Positions 11,549 through 23,788 of a DNA stretch of 64,000 nt are shown piece by piece (position 1 is the first letter of the stretch; each line of letters begins with the position of its first letter). This stretch comes from Dipteronia dyeriana (lineage: Eukaryota; Streptophyta; Magnoliopsida; Sapindales; Sapindaceae): contig CM065298.1 in NCBI GenBank assembly GCA_032871835.1, positions 99,013,891-99,077,890 of the forward strand, in the 5' to 3' direction. The position numbers and the translations under genes were made by a program. The notes beneath the pieces were generated by a model. That model was not told the DNA's origin, did no database searches, and saw nothing but the letters and a program-made list of their open reading frames with translations.

Positions 11549-13180
11549 AATGGATCCTACTCAAATTCCTGTTTATTTCTCAGACGGGTTGAACATGATC
11601 AATGATGACTTTAATATTTTGTCACCAGAAGAGGAATTCGGGGAAGATGCTGAATGACAAATCGGTCCTTTCGCCATGACACCGGGGTCAACCGAATCAA
11701 AACCTAAAACCAAACAGTTAAAATATATGGTATAGGGTTGTTTTGTCCTGGAAGACGTAACCGAACCGAATGGTCAGGTAGTATCTCAGGTTTGAAAAGG
11801 CATAGTGAAAATGCATGCTTAAACACGGACATATAGTTACGACTAGACATACACAACTACAACGGAACCCAGATGGGTTCGGTACTAGCTGAAGATATGA
11901 CAAAGTCAATGCTAGGTAAGGCATGGCACGTTATATTGTACAAACCAATCAACCAATTGGATTCGGTTACATTCTTTGTTTGAAAAAATTATAAAAAAAT
12001 GCATTCAACTCCCAATTGACAGTTTTTTCTAGAAATACCATCAAAAACGATTTACTAAAATGTTTTCAATCTAACCGAGCCAAATTGGTTGCTCAATTAG
12101 AGCGTTTAAATATTTATATTGCACTAACTTCTAATATTTGGAACGCATGTTCCAAACAAGACTATTTATGTGTCACGAGACACCATGTAGATCCAGATTG
12201 GAAGATTCAAAAAAGAATTCTTGGTTTTCGTTATATGGATTTGTCCATTCAAAATATTTATGATGTTATTTCTAAAGTTTTAAATGATTTTAGACTAAAT
12301 GGGTGCATCATTTCCCTCACATTCGATAATGCATCATCAGACAATGTATCCATTGACTTGTTTTTAGCCAACAATGTCTCTCAAGCTGGGGGTCATCTCT
12401 TCCACCAACGGTGTACATGTCACATTATAAATTTAATTATGAAATTAGGTTTGAAGGTTATAAGCATTCATATAGATCGTATCAGAGTTGTCATTTCCTA
12501 TACCAGAAGCTCTAATCAAAGAGTAAAAAAAATCCCATATACTGTCAAACTTTTGACAAACAGCCCAAGAGGTTCCAAACAGATATATCAGTATGTTGGA
12601 ACTCCATTTATTTAATGTTGTAAAGTTTTATTGGTTATTCTAATGAAATTACATGTTATTACAATATGGAAATGGCCATAATGGGCGGTCTAACCATATA
12701 TGACTGCTATTGGTATGTGGTATAAGTTTTTATTAAATTTTTAAAGATTTTTTACGATTCAAATGTACTTCTTTCTGGTGTCTATTACCCCACATCACAT
12801 CCTGCATTTCATCAAATCTTAGAAATGTCTGAAATTTTACACTGTTATAAAGATGATACCATTTTAAGCATTCAGTTGCGATGATAGTAAAAAAAATTCA
12901 AAAAATATTGGTCTGAAATTCCTCTCCTCTATGCTTTAGGCTGTATAGTAATTCTAGGACTAAAAATAGTTTTAAATCTTTTTGTCAGTGTATTGGTACT
13001 TATTTAGATTTAGATCTTACTCAACATTTTACTGATCTGCAGACCCATGTGCTCGAAGTTAATTGTCTTTATGAACGCATGTTTAGCATGAAAAACAAGC
13101 AACGGTCGGAACAATCGGACACCTGGCCTATGAAGAAAAGTATGAGAATCCTAATTGGCAATCATATTGTATTTTTCTTG
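11549..13180 (+). pseudogene. hAT transposase (RICESLEEPER-like), degenerate
   Basis: The reading starts ATGGATCCTACTCAAATTCC at 11,549 and gives NDDFNILSPEEEFGEDAE, then a broken BED-finger region with the remnant EPNGQVVSQV. A 199-codon open stretch at 12,016-12,615 is typical hAT: LTSNIWNACSKQDYLCVTRH, a WKIQKRILGF segment, LTFDNASSDN (conserved acidic residue) and FHQRCTCHIINLIM (CxxH motif of the hAT core). Beyond it, LEMSEILHCYKDD-like and later dimerisation-region traces continue with many stops to about 13,180. The domain order matches the second copy at 51,056-54,100. It is non-functional because of stops and frameshifts. Confidence 0.8.
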
Positions 13181-13952
13181 GTAAGGTTTTTGATTGCACT
13201 CTTTTTTCCTTACCAAGTTTTTATCCTATTAAGTTTTTCTTGGTAAGATTTTTAACGAAGCAATAACAAATCATGTAAATTGAAATGTGAATAAATAAAT
13301 AAAACTCAGTTCTGTCTTAATTCTTACATCTTTATCACTTTATTTATTCTTTAAATAATTTTAGCAAATAAATATAATATAATATAATATATTTCTTACA
13401 TTTTATTTAATTATTGGCTAAATAAATGAGAACTAAATTTGTAACATAATAAAATAAGAAATATATTTAAAACATTTTTTCTTTTGAAAAAAAAATTTCA
13501 GTTAAACTTCAAAATTAAAACATAATAATTTAAAAACTTAAAATAATAAATAAATATATTATACATTTAGGTTAATTATTTAAATTTTAAATTAAAAATG
13601 AAAAAAAAATGTAGTGGTGGGATGACCTGTTCAAGCCGTCCATTGTAAGGCCCACAAGCCTGCCTGTTCAAGGCCCGCAAGCCAGCTTATTTAAGCCTAC
13701 CAAACTGTGCCTTGGGCCCAGGCTTGGCCTCCCTTTTTGTTAACGTGTCAGGCTGGGTCTAACCTATTTCTACTTCAGGCTATTTGGGCCAGGCCTGTTA
13801 AGGGGCCTTTGAAAAATAAGCTTGAAGCTTCGACCAAAAATTCAAAAAAAAATAATAATATTGGATCATGTTTTAAAAAAGTTCGGATGTTCTACAAAAA
13901 ATCTCGATCCTTGAAAAATAAGCTCGAACCCTTGACTTCTCTGGCCATTTAC
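13181..13952. other. AT-rich flank then a GC-rich segment; no gene
   Basis: 13,260-13,600 is AT-rich with runs of TAATATAA and shows nothing recognisable. 13,605-13,830 is GC-rich, with reiterated AGGCCC/GGCCCA/AAGCC motifs (for example CAAGGCCCGCAAGCC). Such a composition is common in non-autonomous plant DNA transposons, but I could not define termini. The last eight bases, CCATTTAC, are the left target duplication of the next element. Confidence 0.4.
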
Positions 13953-14399
13953 TAGGGGTGTGCGTTTTCGGTTTGGTTTGAGTTGAAGCTCAATATCAAA
14001 CCAAACCAATATGGATCGGTTTGACTATATTTCAACCCAAACCAAACCAAACCAATTTGATTTTTCAAACCGATTCAAACCAAACCAAAAAAATTCGGGT
14101 TGGTTTGGATTGGTTTATCGGTTTAGATTTGAACTCAAAAATATTTTATTTTTGGTATATATTATAAAAAATATTTAAATAAAATAATTATAACATGAAA
14201 TATTAAGGGGAGAATTTTAAAAGTAACAAAAAATTTAGTGTGTTTATTGTTTTTACCCAAGATTGGTAAATGTATTGTTTTTACCAATCTTTCCACATTT
14301 GGGACAAAATTGCCCTTCAGTGATAATGAGTTGAAAAAACAAAAAACAAATTGAAAATGAATTAGTACAGAATTGAAATAAATAAACAAATACAAAACA

Positions 14400-14702
14400 C
14401 AATCCCGAAAATCAAGAGTTGAGAGAGACTTGCAAGAGACTATGTTACCAAACTGACGAGTTGCGAAAGACCACACCAGAAGACAACCACCACCATGACT
14501 TGACGACAACGAGGAGGCGACCCGGACATGCAGACGACGACGAAGGCGGTGAGAGAGACCAGGGTCGACTAGACGAAACGCGAGAGATGAGTGGCGACGA
14601 GAACCGACGACTTCACAAAACCTTCTCTGCCGTCGACGACCACTATAATGAGCCACCGACGAAGACGTGGAGACGGAGACGACGTTGTCCAGTCACCAAC
14701 GG
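14400..14702 (+). other. GC-rich leader-like segment in MULE1 left arm
   Basis: Rich in CGACGA and GAGAGA motifs, it encodes an open but compositionally biased stretch (runs of R, D, E and H) ending at AACG followed by GTAAGC, a good splice donor. It looks like the 5' untranslated or first exon of a transcription unit inside the MULE. No protein family is recognised, so I do not call it a gene. Confidence 0.35.
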
Positions 14703-15399
14703 TAAGCACCTCCTCTTGATAATTGATTTTAGGGTTTCAACAAAAGATTGGGTCTTTGGTTGATTGATTTTCATTTAAATATTATCAAATTGATTTTGTT
14801 AAGTTGTTAACAAATCGATTTTGTTAACTTGTAATAGATTTCGACTGACTGTGACGACGGTCTGACTCAGTCACTGGCGTCTTCGATTTCAGTCACCGAC
14901 GGTTTGCACTTCCTATTAACATTCTTTTGTATGTTGATTTTTTATAGAATTTATCTAGATATATACATCAGATTTTCATGTTCAAATTTCACAGCATACT
15001 TTAGAAAATTGTGTTGCTATTTGAATGTTGTAATTAAAATATTTGTGCTCACCATAAACAAGCAATGACATTGCACCATGTCATTGCGCTTGATTTATGT
15101 CATTTGTTTAATTTTGATCAATTCAAAAAAAGACTTGTATAAGTAGATTGTGGTATATTAACACTACAACCTCATTTGTGTTCTCTGCATTCCAAGCCGT
15201 ATGAATAGTGATTCCTTAAGTGTATTGAACACCTTGCTTCAGTTAACAACTATTATGTGCATTGGTTTCATCTGAGATGAGAGCATGTATCCATAAATAG
15301 TCATACATTCCTTAGAATCCAGTATAATCATCAATCCAAGCATTTCCAATATGCATTCGAAATATTGGGTCAATACTCTTCAACTTACGTTTCATCATA

Positions 15400-15625
15400 T
15401 GCTAGAGAAAATAAAAAATAGCTTGAAAGTTGATTGACACTCACATCAATGTCTTGAAAGATTGTATGTTGAATTGATGTGAACTGGTGTGTGTAATTGT
15501 TATGAACCGGTGTGTTTAATTGGGTATTACCGAGTGTGCTTAATTGGATTTGAATGGTGTGTTTAATTGGGTAGGACTGGTGTGTTTAATTGGGTATGAC
15601 CGGTGTGTTTAATTTGGTACTTTAA
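15400..15625 (+). repeat. Short forward array of TGTGTTTAATTGGGTATGACCGG units
   Basis: Five to six diverged copies of a 23-bp unit with core GGTGTGTTTAATTGGGTA. The array is preceded by a 57-base segment beginning AGAGAAAATAAAAAATAGCT that recurs almost unchanged at 16,987-17,043 before the main array. The arrays therefore share a common leader and arose by a larger duplication. Confidence 0.85.
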
Positions 15626-17044
15626 AATGAAGTTGGTACTGTTGCTATAATCAAAATACGGCAAACTTAGACATTTCCATTGTTGGGATGGATGCAAAAT
15701 GGTGAAGTTTATCTTTGTAGAATGGTTTTGAATTATAATGTGTTATATGTTTATGAATTTCATAGGGAAAATGTGTTGTATGCTTGATTATTTTTATATG
15801 CAACTTCAGCTTCTTCTAAGAGAACCAAAGATTGTATGTGAAGCCTTATGTACGATCGAAGAGAAGACAGTTTGAGAAGGCTAGAGGAAAGGGGAACTGT
15901 TGGAAATTGTGCTTAATTGTGTGGTCGATTTGTCATTTGTCATTAATGTGATAGTTTATTCAGGTTTTAGTTTCAAGTTCATTAATGATTTGCTTATGAT
16001 TTTGTGGTGGTTCCATGTTCCAAGTCTTAATTTTGTACAGATATCGAGTGTTCTGATGTTTATATATTCAATCATTTTATTGTTTCCATGAAATTAAATT
16101 GTGAAAAAAAAAATATTACTAGTAGAATTTAATCTACCCTCAATTGGATGTTTACCAAGAAAATATCGGTGGAAAATTTGAATTAAATCTGTAAATTTAA
16201 ATTACACCTTTACTAACACAAGTAAAGATGAATTTTGTGATTTCTTCACTTTTTAACTTCTTTGTTGGTTTTTCTTTTTGGTTAGTCTTTTTATGGTTAT
16301 CCCATTTATTCATGTCTCTGGCATAGAAACTGTGTTACTGTTGGTTTCTGTTTGTTCTTATGGGAGATGTGAATGATCCTACTGTCGAAACTAATGAGTT
16401 AGAAAGAAACCAAATTTCGGGTCAACGCTGTACAGAAAGTTGCATTGCTCTCATTTTCTCTGTTTTACTGAGTGATGTTTAGTGTAGTATTTAAGTTACA
16501 AAATTCTTATTTGTTACTTCTATATGATCTTGTGAATACATTTATGGATTATTTAATTTCAATTTGATTGCTTAATGTGAAGTAAAGGTTCTATTTTAAA
16601 ACTATTGTTGAAGACCCATTGGTTATAATTTTGAACATTGTAATGATCTGAATTTAATTGTTCTGATAAATTAACTAACATGTACATTTTAGCTTGTTTA
16701 CATTTAATTGTATTTATATACAACTGTTTCTTTGTGTTGTGTTTGTGCTGATCAAGTAGCGCCAAACCTTTTGTTTTAGGAATTATGAGCATCTCAGTGT
16801 ATAACCCAATTGCCTCTGAGCCTGTATTCAAAACCTGTTATTGATAGACAACCTGATCTCTCATTTAGTCTCAAATTCCTGTTATGACTTGTTATTGAAT
16901 GTTTTCTTTTGTACCTTCTTAAATAATTATCAATTATTCTTGATGGTTGTGAATTGAGTTAACATATTTCAAGTGAATTTGTGTGTTAGAGAAAATAAAA
17001 AATAGCTTGAAAGTTGATTGACACTCACAACAATGTCTTGAAAA

Positions 17045-17826
17045 ATGGTGTGTGTATTTGTTGTTAACCGGTGTGTTTATTTTTTTTGGGGGGGGGGGGG
17101 GGGAATGAATGATATGTTTAATTGGGTAGGACTAGTGTGTTTAATTGGGTATGAATGGTGTGTTTAATTTGGTATGACTGGTGTGTTTAATTTAGTATGA
17201 ACGGTGTGTTCAATTGGGTAGGACCGGTGTGTTCAGTTGGGTATGACTAGTGTGTTTAATTGAGTATGACCGATGTTTTCAATTGGGTATGACCGGTGTG
17301 TTCAATTGGATATGACCGGTGTGTTCAATTTGGTATGACTGATGTGTTTAATTTGGTATGAATGGTGTATTTAATTTGGTATGACTGGTTTGTTTAATTT
17401 AGTATGACTAGTGTGTTTAATTGGGTAGGACCAGTGTGTTTAATTTGGCAGGACCAGTGTGTTTAATTGGGTATGACTGGTGTGTTTAATTGGGTAGGAC
17501 TAGTGTGTTTATTGGGTATGACCGGTGTGTTTATTGGGTATGACCGGTGTGTTTAATTTGGTATGACTGGTGTGTTTAATTTGGTATGACTGGTGTGGTG
17601 TGTTTAATTTGGTATGACTGGTGTGGTGTGTTTAATTGGGTATAACCGGTGCGTTTAATTGGGTAGGACTAGTGTGTTTAATTTGGTATGACTAGTGTGT
17701 TTACTTTGGTATGATTGGTGTGTTTACTTTGGTATGACCAGTGTGTTTAATTTAGTATGAACGGTGTGTTTAATTGGGTATGACCGGTATGTTTAATTGG
17801 GTATGACTGGTGTGTTTAATTGGAAT
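17045..17826 (+). repeat. Main forward 23-bp tandem array
   Basis: About 33 copies of TGTGTTTAATTGGGTATGACCGG and variants (TTTGGTATGACTGG, GGGTAGGACTAG), with occasional shortened units and an inserted GGTG. Copies differ by point substitutions scattered through the array. A run of about 15 G interrupts the beginning near 17,089-17,103. There are no unique spacers, so it is a minisatellite. Reverse-complement units make up 19,620-20,770. Confidence 0.9.
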
Positions 17827-19610
17827 ATGTGAGTTTACTTAATTGAACCCAAGTTATTTGTATTTTGCATATGGAAAACATGGATTATGACCAGTTTCTG
17901 TAGGTGCAAAGGAACAAATGGAATCAAGAAGCTTTAATCAACGTTGATTGTAGATTGAAGAACATAGGTACTATAGAGGATATATTACGTAAGGAAGGGA
18001 AATACGATGAATTCATGACGAGTTGTTTCAAGTAATTCAGTAATTTCCTACAAACTGGTTGTTCTCAGCTTAGATTGCAAATATAAATGATGGTTTGATT
18101 TTGATTTATATATATTTTGATTCCATATTTTGTTATGGTGTTTGTTTTCCATTCTACTGTGGCTTCATTTTTATTCCTATTTTGGTCTCTTTTTTTTTTT
18201 TTTTTGCTTTGCTGTTGTTCAACTTTGTAACTGCTTTTTGTTTTGTTGTGTGTTGATTTGGCTGGTTGTTTTGTGCCTCATTTGCTTGGTCTTCTGGGCA
18301 GGGTGTTTTCCCCCTGATTGTTTTGCTATGTTTTAGTATTGCTTTGTTTAGCATTCATTAAATGAAAACTCTTGTTAGGTAACAGGCCAAGATGAGAATT
18401 AAGACATTAGCTTATAGGCAATGTTCAAGCTAAATTGAACAGTGAATTGAAAACATAAGATAAATGTGAGACAATAACTGAAACTCACTTTAAATTCCAT
18501 CATCCAAACTGATTTTCTTAGTTATTCTGTTTTCTCCTTTGAACTGTTGTATTCAATTGTTATGAACTGTTAATTTCTTCTATACCGTTTAAATTAATTT
18601 CTTTGAATTTCCAGACCAATTATATTTTAAGTCGGGCTGAGAAATCTGACTATTTTTATATGCAATTTCAGGTGTCATTGAAGGGAAGGAAGTTAGAGAA
18701 GGTTAGGAGAAAGAGGAACAATAAGGGATTCAGAGTTTAAATCAAATTTAGTACTTACCCTTTTTTGAGACGCAGTTTTATTACCTCCAATGTTATGAAT
18801 GAATCGGTGTTTTATTTTATGTATCTTTAGGGTGATAACGCCCTTTTCAAAGAGTAAATGTTGTGTTACGGTTATACTTTTTGAATCGAGTCATTTTTAT
18901 TATTATGAGGATGGACGAAACCTAATTTAAAAATATTGTATGAGAAATGAACGAGTCCCAAAATCCCCTATTGAGAGTGGTATATTTGCTTAAAATTTGA
19001 ATGTAAAAAATATTTTATTGTGGTAACTGTAGATTCAAGAATTCCTTGTTCAAAATATTATGTATGTACCAATTGAAAATTTTTATGAGATGTGTTATAA
19101 AACCTATTTATTTTCTACGGAGCGTCATGTAATTTTGTTCAAATTTTACTGATGGTGTACTTTGGATTTAGTTTCTTTGAAAAAAGAAAAAGAAAATATA
19201 TTATGTTGGTTTAAAAATGCTTATTTAAAGTATACATAAATTTACAAGATATTATCCCGTGACGAAAAATAATTACCAAATGTATTAGAAAAATATGTGA
19301 AAACTTGGATGAGTCACAACCCTGATATCAATTAGGAAAAGTTGTCCTAAAAACACTTATTTTTGACATTTAGTTAGGCATCTCATATTACATGACAGTA
19401 ATTTACAAAATCAATTTCATGGCATCACCATATTTACATCATCTAAAACATTCAAAGTTTGTGGGATAGAACTTTGACAATGTTTGTTTCACCACCCTCA
19501 TAAACGTCTTTCATCCTTTTCTCGCTAGAAGTGATTATCAATTTCGTTGGGTCCACTCCTATATGTCAACAAAAAAATCTCACAATTAGATTGCTATATA
19601 TTAAACCCTC
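17827..19610. other. Unique centre of MULE1; possible captured exon fragments
   Basis: Mostly AT-rich non-coding sequence. Two exon-like pieces stand out. At 17,904-18,032, after TTTCTGTAG, the reading is VQRNKWNQEALINVDCRL continuing to a stop. At 18,672-18,740, after TTTCAG, it is VSLKGRKLEKVRRKRNNK. They may be exons of one captured or element-borne gene. The proteins are not recognised, and no ATG-to-stop model can be supported. Confidence 0.3.
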
Positions 19611-19619
19611 CGTACATTA

Positions 19620-20770
19620 AACACGGTGTGTGTATTAAAATTGGTGTGTTTAATTAATTAGGTAGATAAATAGCTAGTGTGTTTAATCTCCGAGATTAAA
19701 CACACTAGTCAGAGATTAAACCAGTCACACATTAAACAAGGTACAACCAAATTAAACACACTAATACAATCCAATTAAATACATTAGACCAACCCAATTA
19801 AATACATTATGGAAAATCAACTAAACACAATGGCAACCCAAATTAAACACAACATGACAACCCAATTTAAACACCATAGAAAATCAATTAAACACACTTG
19901 GACAACCCTATTAGAAATATCTGAGCAACCCAATTGATTTACACTAGGGTAACACCATGTGTAAATCAATTAAACACTCCATGGAAAATCAATTAAACAT
20001 ACCGGGGCAGTCCAATTACACACACAATGGTAACTAAAATTAACAAAGCAGGTGTAACCCAATTAAACATATAAGGACAAACAAATTAAACACACTAGAA
20101 CAAATCAATTAAACACATCAGGCCAGTCCAATTAAACACACCGGGTGTAACCCAATTTAACACACCATGTGTAACCCAATTAAACACACTAGCTCAACAC
20201 CAGGTGTAAATCAATTAAATACACTGGCGCAACACCAGGTGTAAACCAATTAAACACACCGTGGAAAACCATTTAAATACACTAGTACAACATAATTAAA
20301 CATATTGTTTCATCAATTAAACATAAACCTATTTCGAACCCAATAAAACATATTAATTCAACCCAATTAAATACAAACCTATTTCAAAGACAATTAAACA
20401 CACATGTCCATGTGGATGTGGTTTGGATAAGAAATTAAACACAATATGTGGCATCAGCAACTAAACACACAAGTTCAAACAATTAAACTCACCATGTGGC
20501 AGTAATTAAACACAACGAATGGCTGCAATGAAACATACCATGTGGCACCAACAATTAAACACACTAGTTCCAAATTAACACACTTATTTCGAACTCAATT
20601 AAACACACACCTACTTCCAACCCAATTAAACACACTAGTAGTATCAAATTAAACACACACATATTTCCTACCCAATTAAACACATATATTTCCAACCCAA
20701 TCAAACATATCAGTAGTCCAGTACAACCTAATTAAACACAAACTTATTTCCAACTCAATTAAACAATGCA
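19620..20770 (-). repeat. Inverted tandem array (CCAATTAAACACACC units)
   Basis: About 40 looser units with the core CCAATTAAACACACT, spaced 20-30 bases, are the reverse complement of the units at 15.5 and 17.1-17.8 kb. At its left edge two forward units are followed by a perfect 35-bp palindrome (19,674-19,708), where the orientation switches. The units are more diverged here than in the left array. Confidence 0.9.
19674..19708. repeat. Perfect 35-bp palindrome at the array orientation switch
   Basis: CTAGTGTGTTTAATCTC, a central C, then GAGATTAAACACACTAG: 17-base arms fully complementary. It lies exactly where unit orientation changes from forward to reverse. Confidence 0.95.
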
Positions 20771-21940
20771 TGAAAGTCAAACAAATACAAAGCAGCCACA
20801 GATGGACAATATTAATGAAATAGGCATAATGTATACAAAAAAAAGTATCATCAATAAAAACACAAAATAGTAAAAAAAAATTACACAAAACAAAAAGAAA
20901 CTCAATCAAACAATGTATGAAAGCCCACAAATATAAAGCAGACATAGATGGACAACCACTTAATGAATTAACGTCATAAAGACTATACACTTTGAAAACG
21001 TTTATTAAACTCCGAAAATCATCGACCTCTTATCAACATTAAATAAATATCAAGTTGTACAATAATCGATCTCATAAAAACTTGTAAGGATCACCCATCA
21101 GATAACAACTCTAATAAACTCCATATACGTGTAAAGTACCAAATCTTAACAGTTCACAACTATAACTTCAGACAAAACAGAGACATCTATATATAAAAAA
21201 AAAATAAAGATACCCTTTAATCAATAATGTGATTATAATAACAACAAAAATAATAAAATCCTAACCCAATCTCCATATCCATTATTAATCTCAGTTCATG
21301 ATTTCAAAAATATGTTAACCAAATCAACCTCATCTCTAATGATTCAAAACAAAACAAAATAACAAAAAACACAAAAGCATTGATCATAAATGGAGGTTGA
21401 GATCAACATTCATAAATGGAGGCTTATATCAACATTCATTCAGTCATTGATCATGATAGGTACGAATTTGAAGAATTCTAACCCTAACACTTAAAAATCG
21501 CAAATCAGAGGGTTTGTAGAGGGATTTTATTCAAAATAAATGTATAACTCTGTTAAGAACACGTGGAATCTTCAATTCGAATCAACAAAATCCATTTCGC
21601 CCAAAAATCCAAATCTAACCTTAACACTAGCCGATTTTTGGTCTACAAGAGAGAAAATGAAAGATTTTGTAACAAATTAAAGCATAAATATGGATTTAAA
21701 TAAGATTACACACCTTAAACAGTTCATTCTTGAAGATTTGAGAGAGAATCAAGTTTTTGTTGTGTGAGAAACCGATTTGTTTCAGCCTTTGGCATGAGAT
21801 AAAGGAGAGAGAAGAGAGAGTTCAAACTTTAGAGAAATAAAAGAGAGAACAGAGAAACAATACTGCTAGCGTGAGAAACGAGGGAAAAAAATAAAAAAAT
21901 AAAAAAATAAAAAAGTAAAAGCAAAATAGAGATATGAGGG
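20771..21940. other. Right-arm unique part of MULE1; no gene
   Basis: AT-rich. On the minus strand near 21,730-21,800 there is an ATG-containing stretch (MPKAETNRFLTQQKLDS) preceded by a GAGA/CTCT-rich region and followed by a possible donor, which resembles a promoter-proximal first exon reading inward. No family is recognised. Confidence 0.3.
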
Positions 21941-22056
21941 GCAATTTTGTCTGTACAATGTATTTTATGGGTAAAAACAATAAATTTACTAAATCTGGAT
22001 AAAAACATTAAACTATCTAAATTTTTAACTAAAAAGAGGTATTTCCTCAATATTAA

Positions 22057-23788
22057 GGAATATTATTGATTTAGTCCTTATGCTTTTTTGAATTATCTAT
22101 TTTTTATTCACCTAGTCATTTTTCACTGGATTGATCCCTATATTATCAAAAACCACTCAATTTGATCCCTCTGACTATATTTTTAACGGTCAATGGTTAC
22201 GGAAAATATTGAATGACTATTTTACCCTTGGATCATTTATTTTATTTTAAAAAGAAAATTTATAGAAAACAAAAAAAAAAATAGTTGGCGATCCAGATTG
22301 AATGTCCACCGTCTATTTCAGATGATGGACGGTGGAGATCTAGATCTCCACTAAATCCAAAAAAAAAATGATTTTTTTTAATGAATTAAAAAAAATTACA
22401 CTTGTAGATTAACATCAAACCATACAAATCAATCCCTAATTTCTCATCATAGTTACAAGAAAAAAGATCCCCATTTTAGCAAAATTTATCCCCAAACACC
22501 AAAAATCTATCACAATTCATCGTCAATCTCAAACAACAACCCAATCTCAAACCATACCAGAAAACCAAAAACCAACCTTATTCATGGCAAACAAAATCGA
22601 TCAAAATCAAACAAATACAAAATCGTACAAAAACACATTAGAAAACAAAATCTCAGGTGCTAAGGTCATTGTGCAAGCGATCGGATTATTCTGATATCTG
22701 AGACGCCAGATGAAACCCAAGCAGCTCAGAGCCTTCTCCAAGCATTTATTCTCACTGGACCATCATGACTATGTCGTCCTCAACCTTGACTAATCTTTTA
22801 TCGTAGGAGAAGATAAGTCCAGTTTGTAACTTATGTATTATTAGCCCCTTTTTGTTAAACTGTTATTATATCAAGTATTGAATTCATGTCAACCCCACCT
22901 CTTCTACGGAAATAATCGAAATTTAATTGTTTTTCGACGACTTTCAAAAAGCAAAATCTCACAAAACCAAAATCAAACCCAGACACCCTAACGTCAACCA
23001 ACAACACCATCTAATTCATAGCAAACCAGACACCCCCACCATACCCAAATCTAAACAAAATCAAATCCGAAAAACTCTATGTTTCTCTGTCGCCACACTA
23101 CCTTGAAGTCATCCAACAAAAAACCTAGAGTTTCTTCAAACACCATCTAGTCCAAACACATAAACATACCACCACCACTAAACCGCCATCACACCGATGG
23201 GGCTTTAACGGTGAGCACTGCAGAAGAAGCGGAGGAAGAAGCTGATAAAACAAGGGTTGCTACCAATGTGGCGGATGAGGAATAAGTGTCGTTTGGGTGC
23301 ATTGACGACGACATGGAGGTGGAATTGCACCCAGTAGTTTCGAGTTTGGATATAAATACAGAAGAGGAGAAAGCGTTGGTGGAATTAGAGAAGGAGATGC
23401 GAGACAGGTGAGATGGATCTCAGATGGAGAGGTATGAGAGGTATGAGAGGTCTCTCACATATTTTCCATTTTATGTTTTTTTTTTTTTTTTTTTGATTTT
23501 TTTTAATATTATGACATCTCATTTTTTTATTTATTATAATAATTTCATTTTTTTTTATTTATTTAAATAATTTTTAAAAGTTCCATTTTTTTAGTATTGA
23601 CATGTGATATGTTCTTGGTATAAAGATAAAAATACCCTTGAAATTGTTAAAGTTGACTAATGGTTGACCAACATAATGACCGAATTGAGTGGGTTTTTAA
23701 AACATAGGGACCAATTCAGTGAAAAATGGATAAGTGAGTAAAAAATAAACAATTCAAAAAAACATAGGGTCTAAATCAATAATACCCT
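22057..23788. mobile_element. Second Mutator-like element (MULE2), host of MULE1
   Basis: The left end GGAATATTATTGATTTAG and the inverted right end GGGTATTATTGATTTAG share more than 100 bases of inverted similarity (including TTTTTTGAATT and TATTTTTTA), the long terminal repeats of a MULE. Once MULE1 and its duplication are removed, the flanks are an exact 9-bp duplication AAATATTAA (14,198-14,206 and 23,789-23,797). The two first bases GG (14,207-14,208) therefore belong to MULE2 and were duplicated by MULE1. The interior has exon-like fragments at 22.68-22.81 and 23.19-23.41 kb. Confidence 0.75.
22680..23412 (+). pseudogene. Possible captured gene fragments in MULE2
   Basis: Two stretches look like former coding exons: 22,700-22,790 reads RRQMKPKQLRAFSKHLFSLD followed by HHDYVVLNLD and a stop, and 23,212-23,410 reads VSTAEEAEEEADKTRVATNV, a stop, then SFGCIDDDMEVELHPVVSSL and an acidic helix. 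Between and after them is AT-rich sequence. MULEs commonly carry such fragments (Pack-MULEs). I do not recognise the parent genes and cannot say whether both come from one gene. Confidence 0.3.

Larger units (their letters stand above)
14209..22048. mobile_element. Large non-autonomous Mutator-like element with opposed tandem arrays (MULE1)
   Basis: Flanks are identical: AATATTAAGG at 14,199-14,208 and 22,049-22,058 (10 bp, of which 9 would be the usual MULE duplication). The termini are long imperfect inverted repeats: GGGGAGAATTTTAAAAGTAA...AAAAATTTAG at the left resembles GAGGAAATACCTC...TTAAAAATTTAGATAG read inward from the right, and both then contain TTATTGTTTTTACCCA and ACAAAATTGCCC. 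Inside are a GC-rich 5'-UTR-like stretch (14.4-14.7 kb), 23-bp tandem units oriented forward (15.5 and 17.1-17.8 kb), a unique centre, and inverted units (19.6-20.8 kb). I find no transposase domain. Confidence 0.7.

Noticed and set aside
14162..14763. Long open frames (114-164 codons) in MULE1 left arm as a gene
   Set aside because: Biased composition on both strands and no domain; better read as a leader-like region.
17045..20770. Regularly repeated 23-bp units resembling a CRISPR array
   Set aside because: Units are contiguous, without unique spacers of constant length, they diverge gradually, and the context is a plant genome. This is a minisatellite in a transposon.
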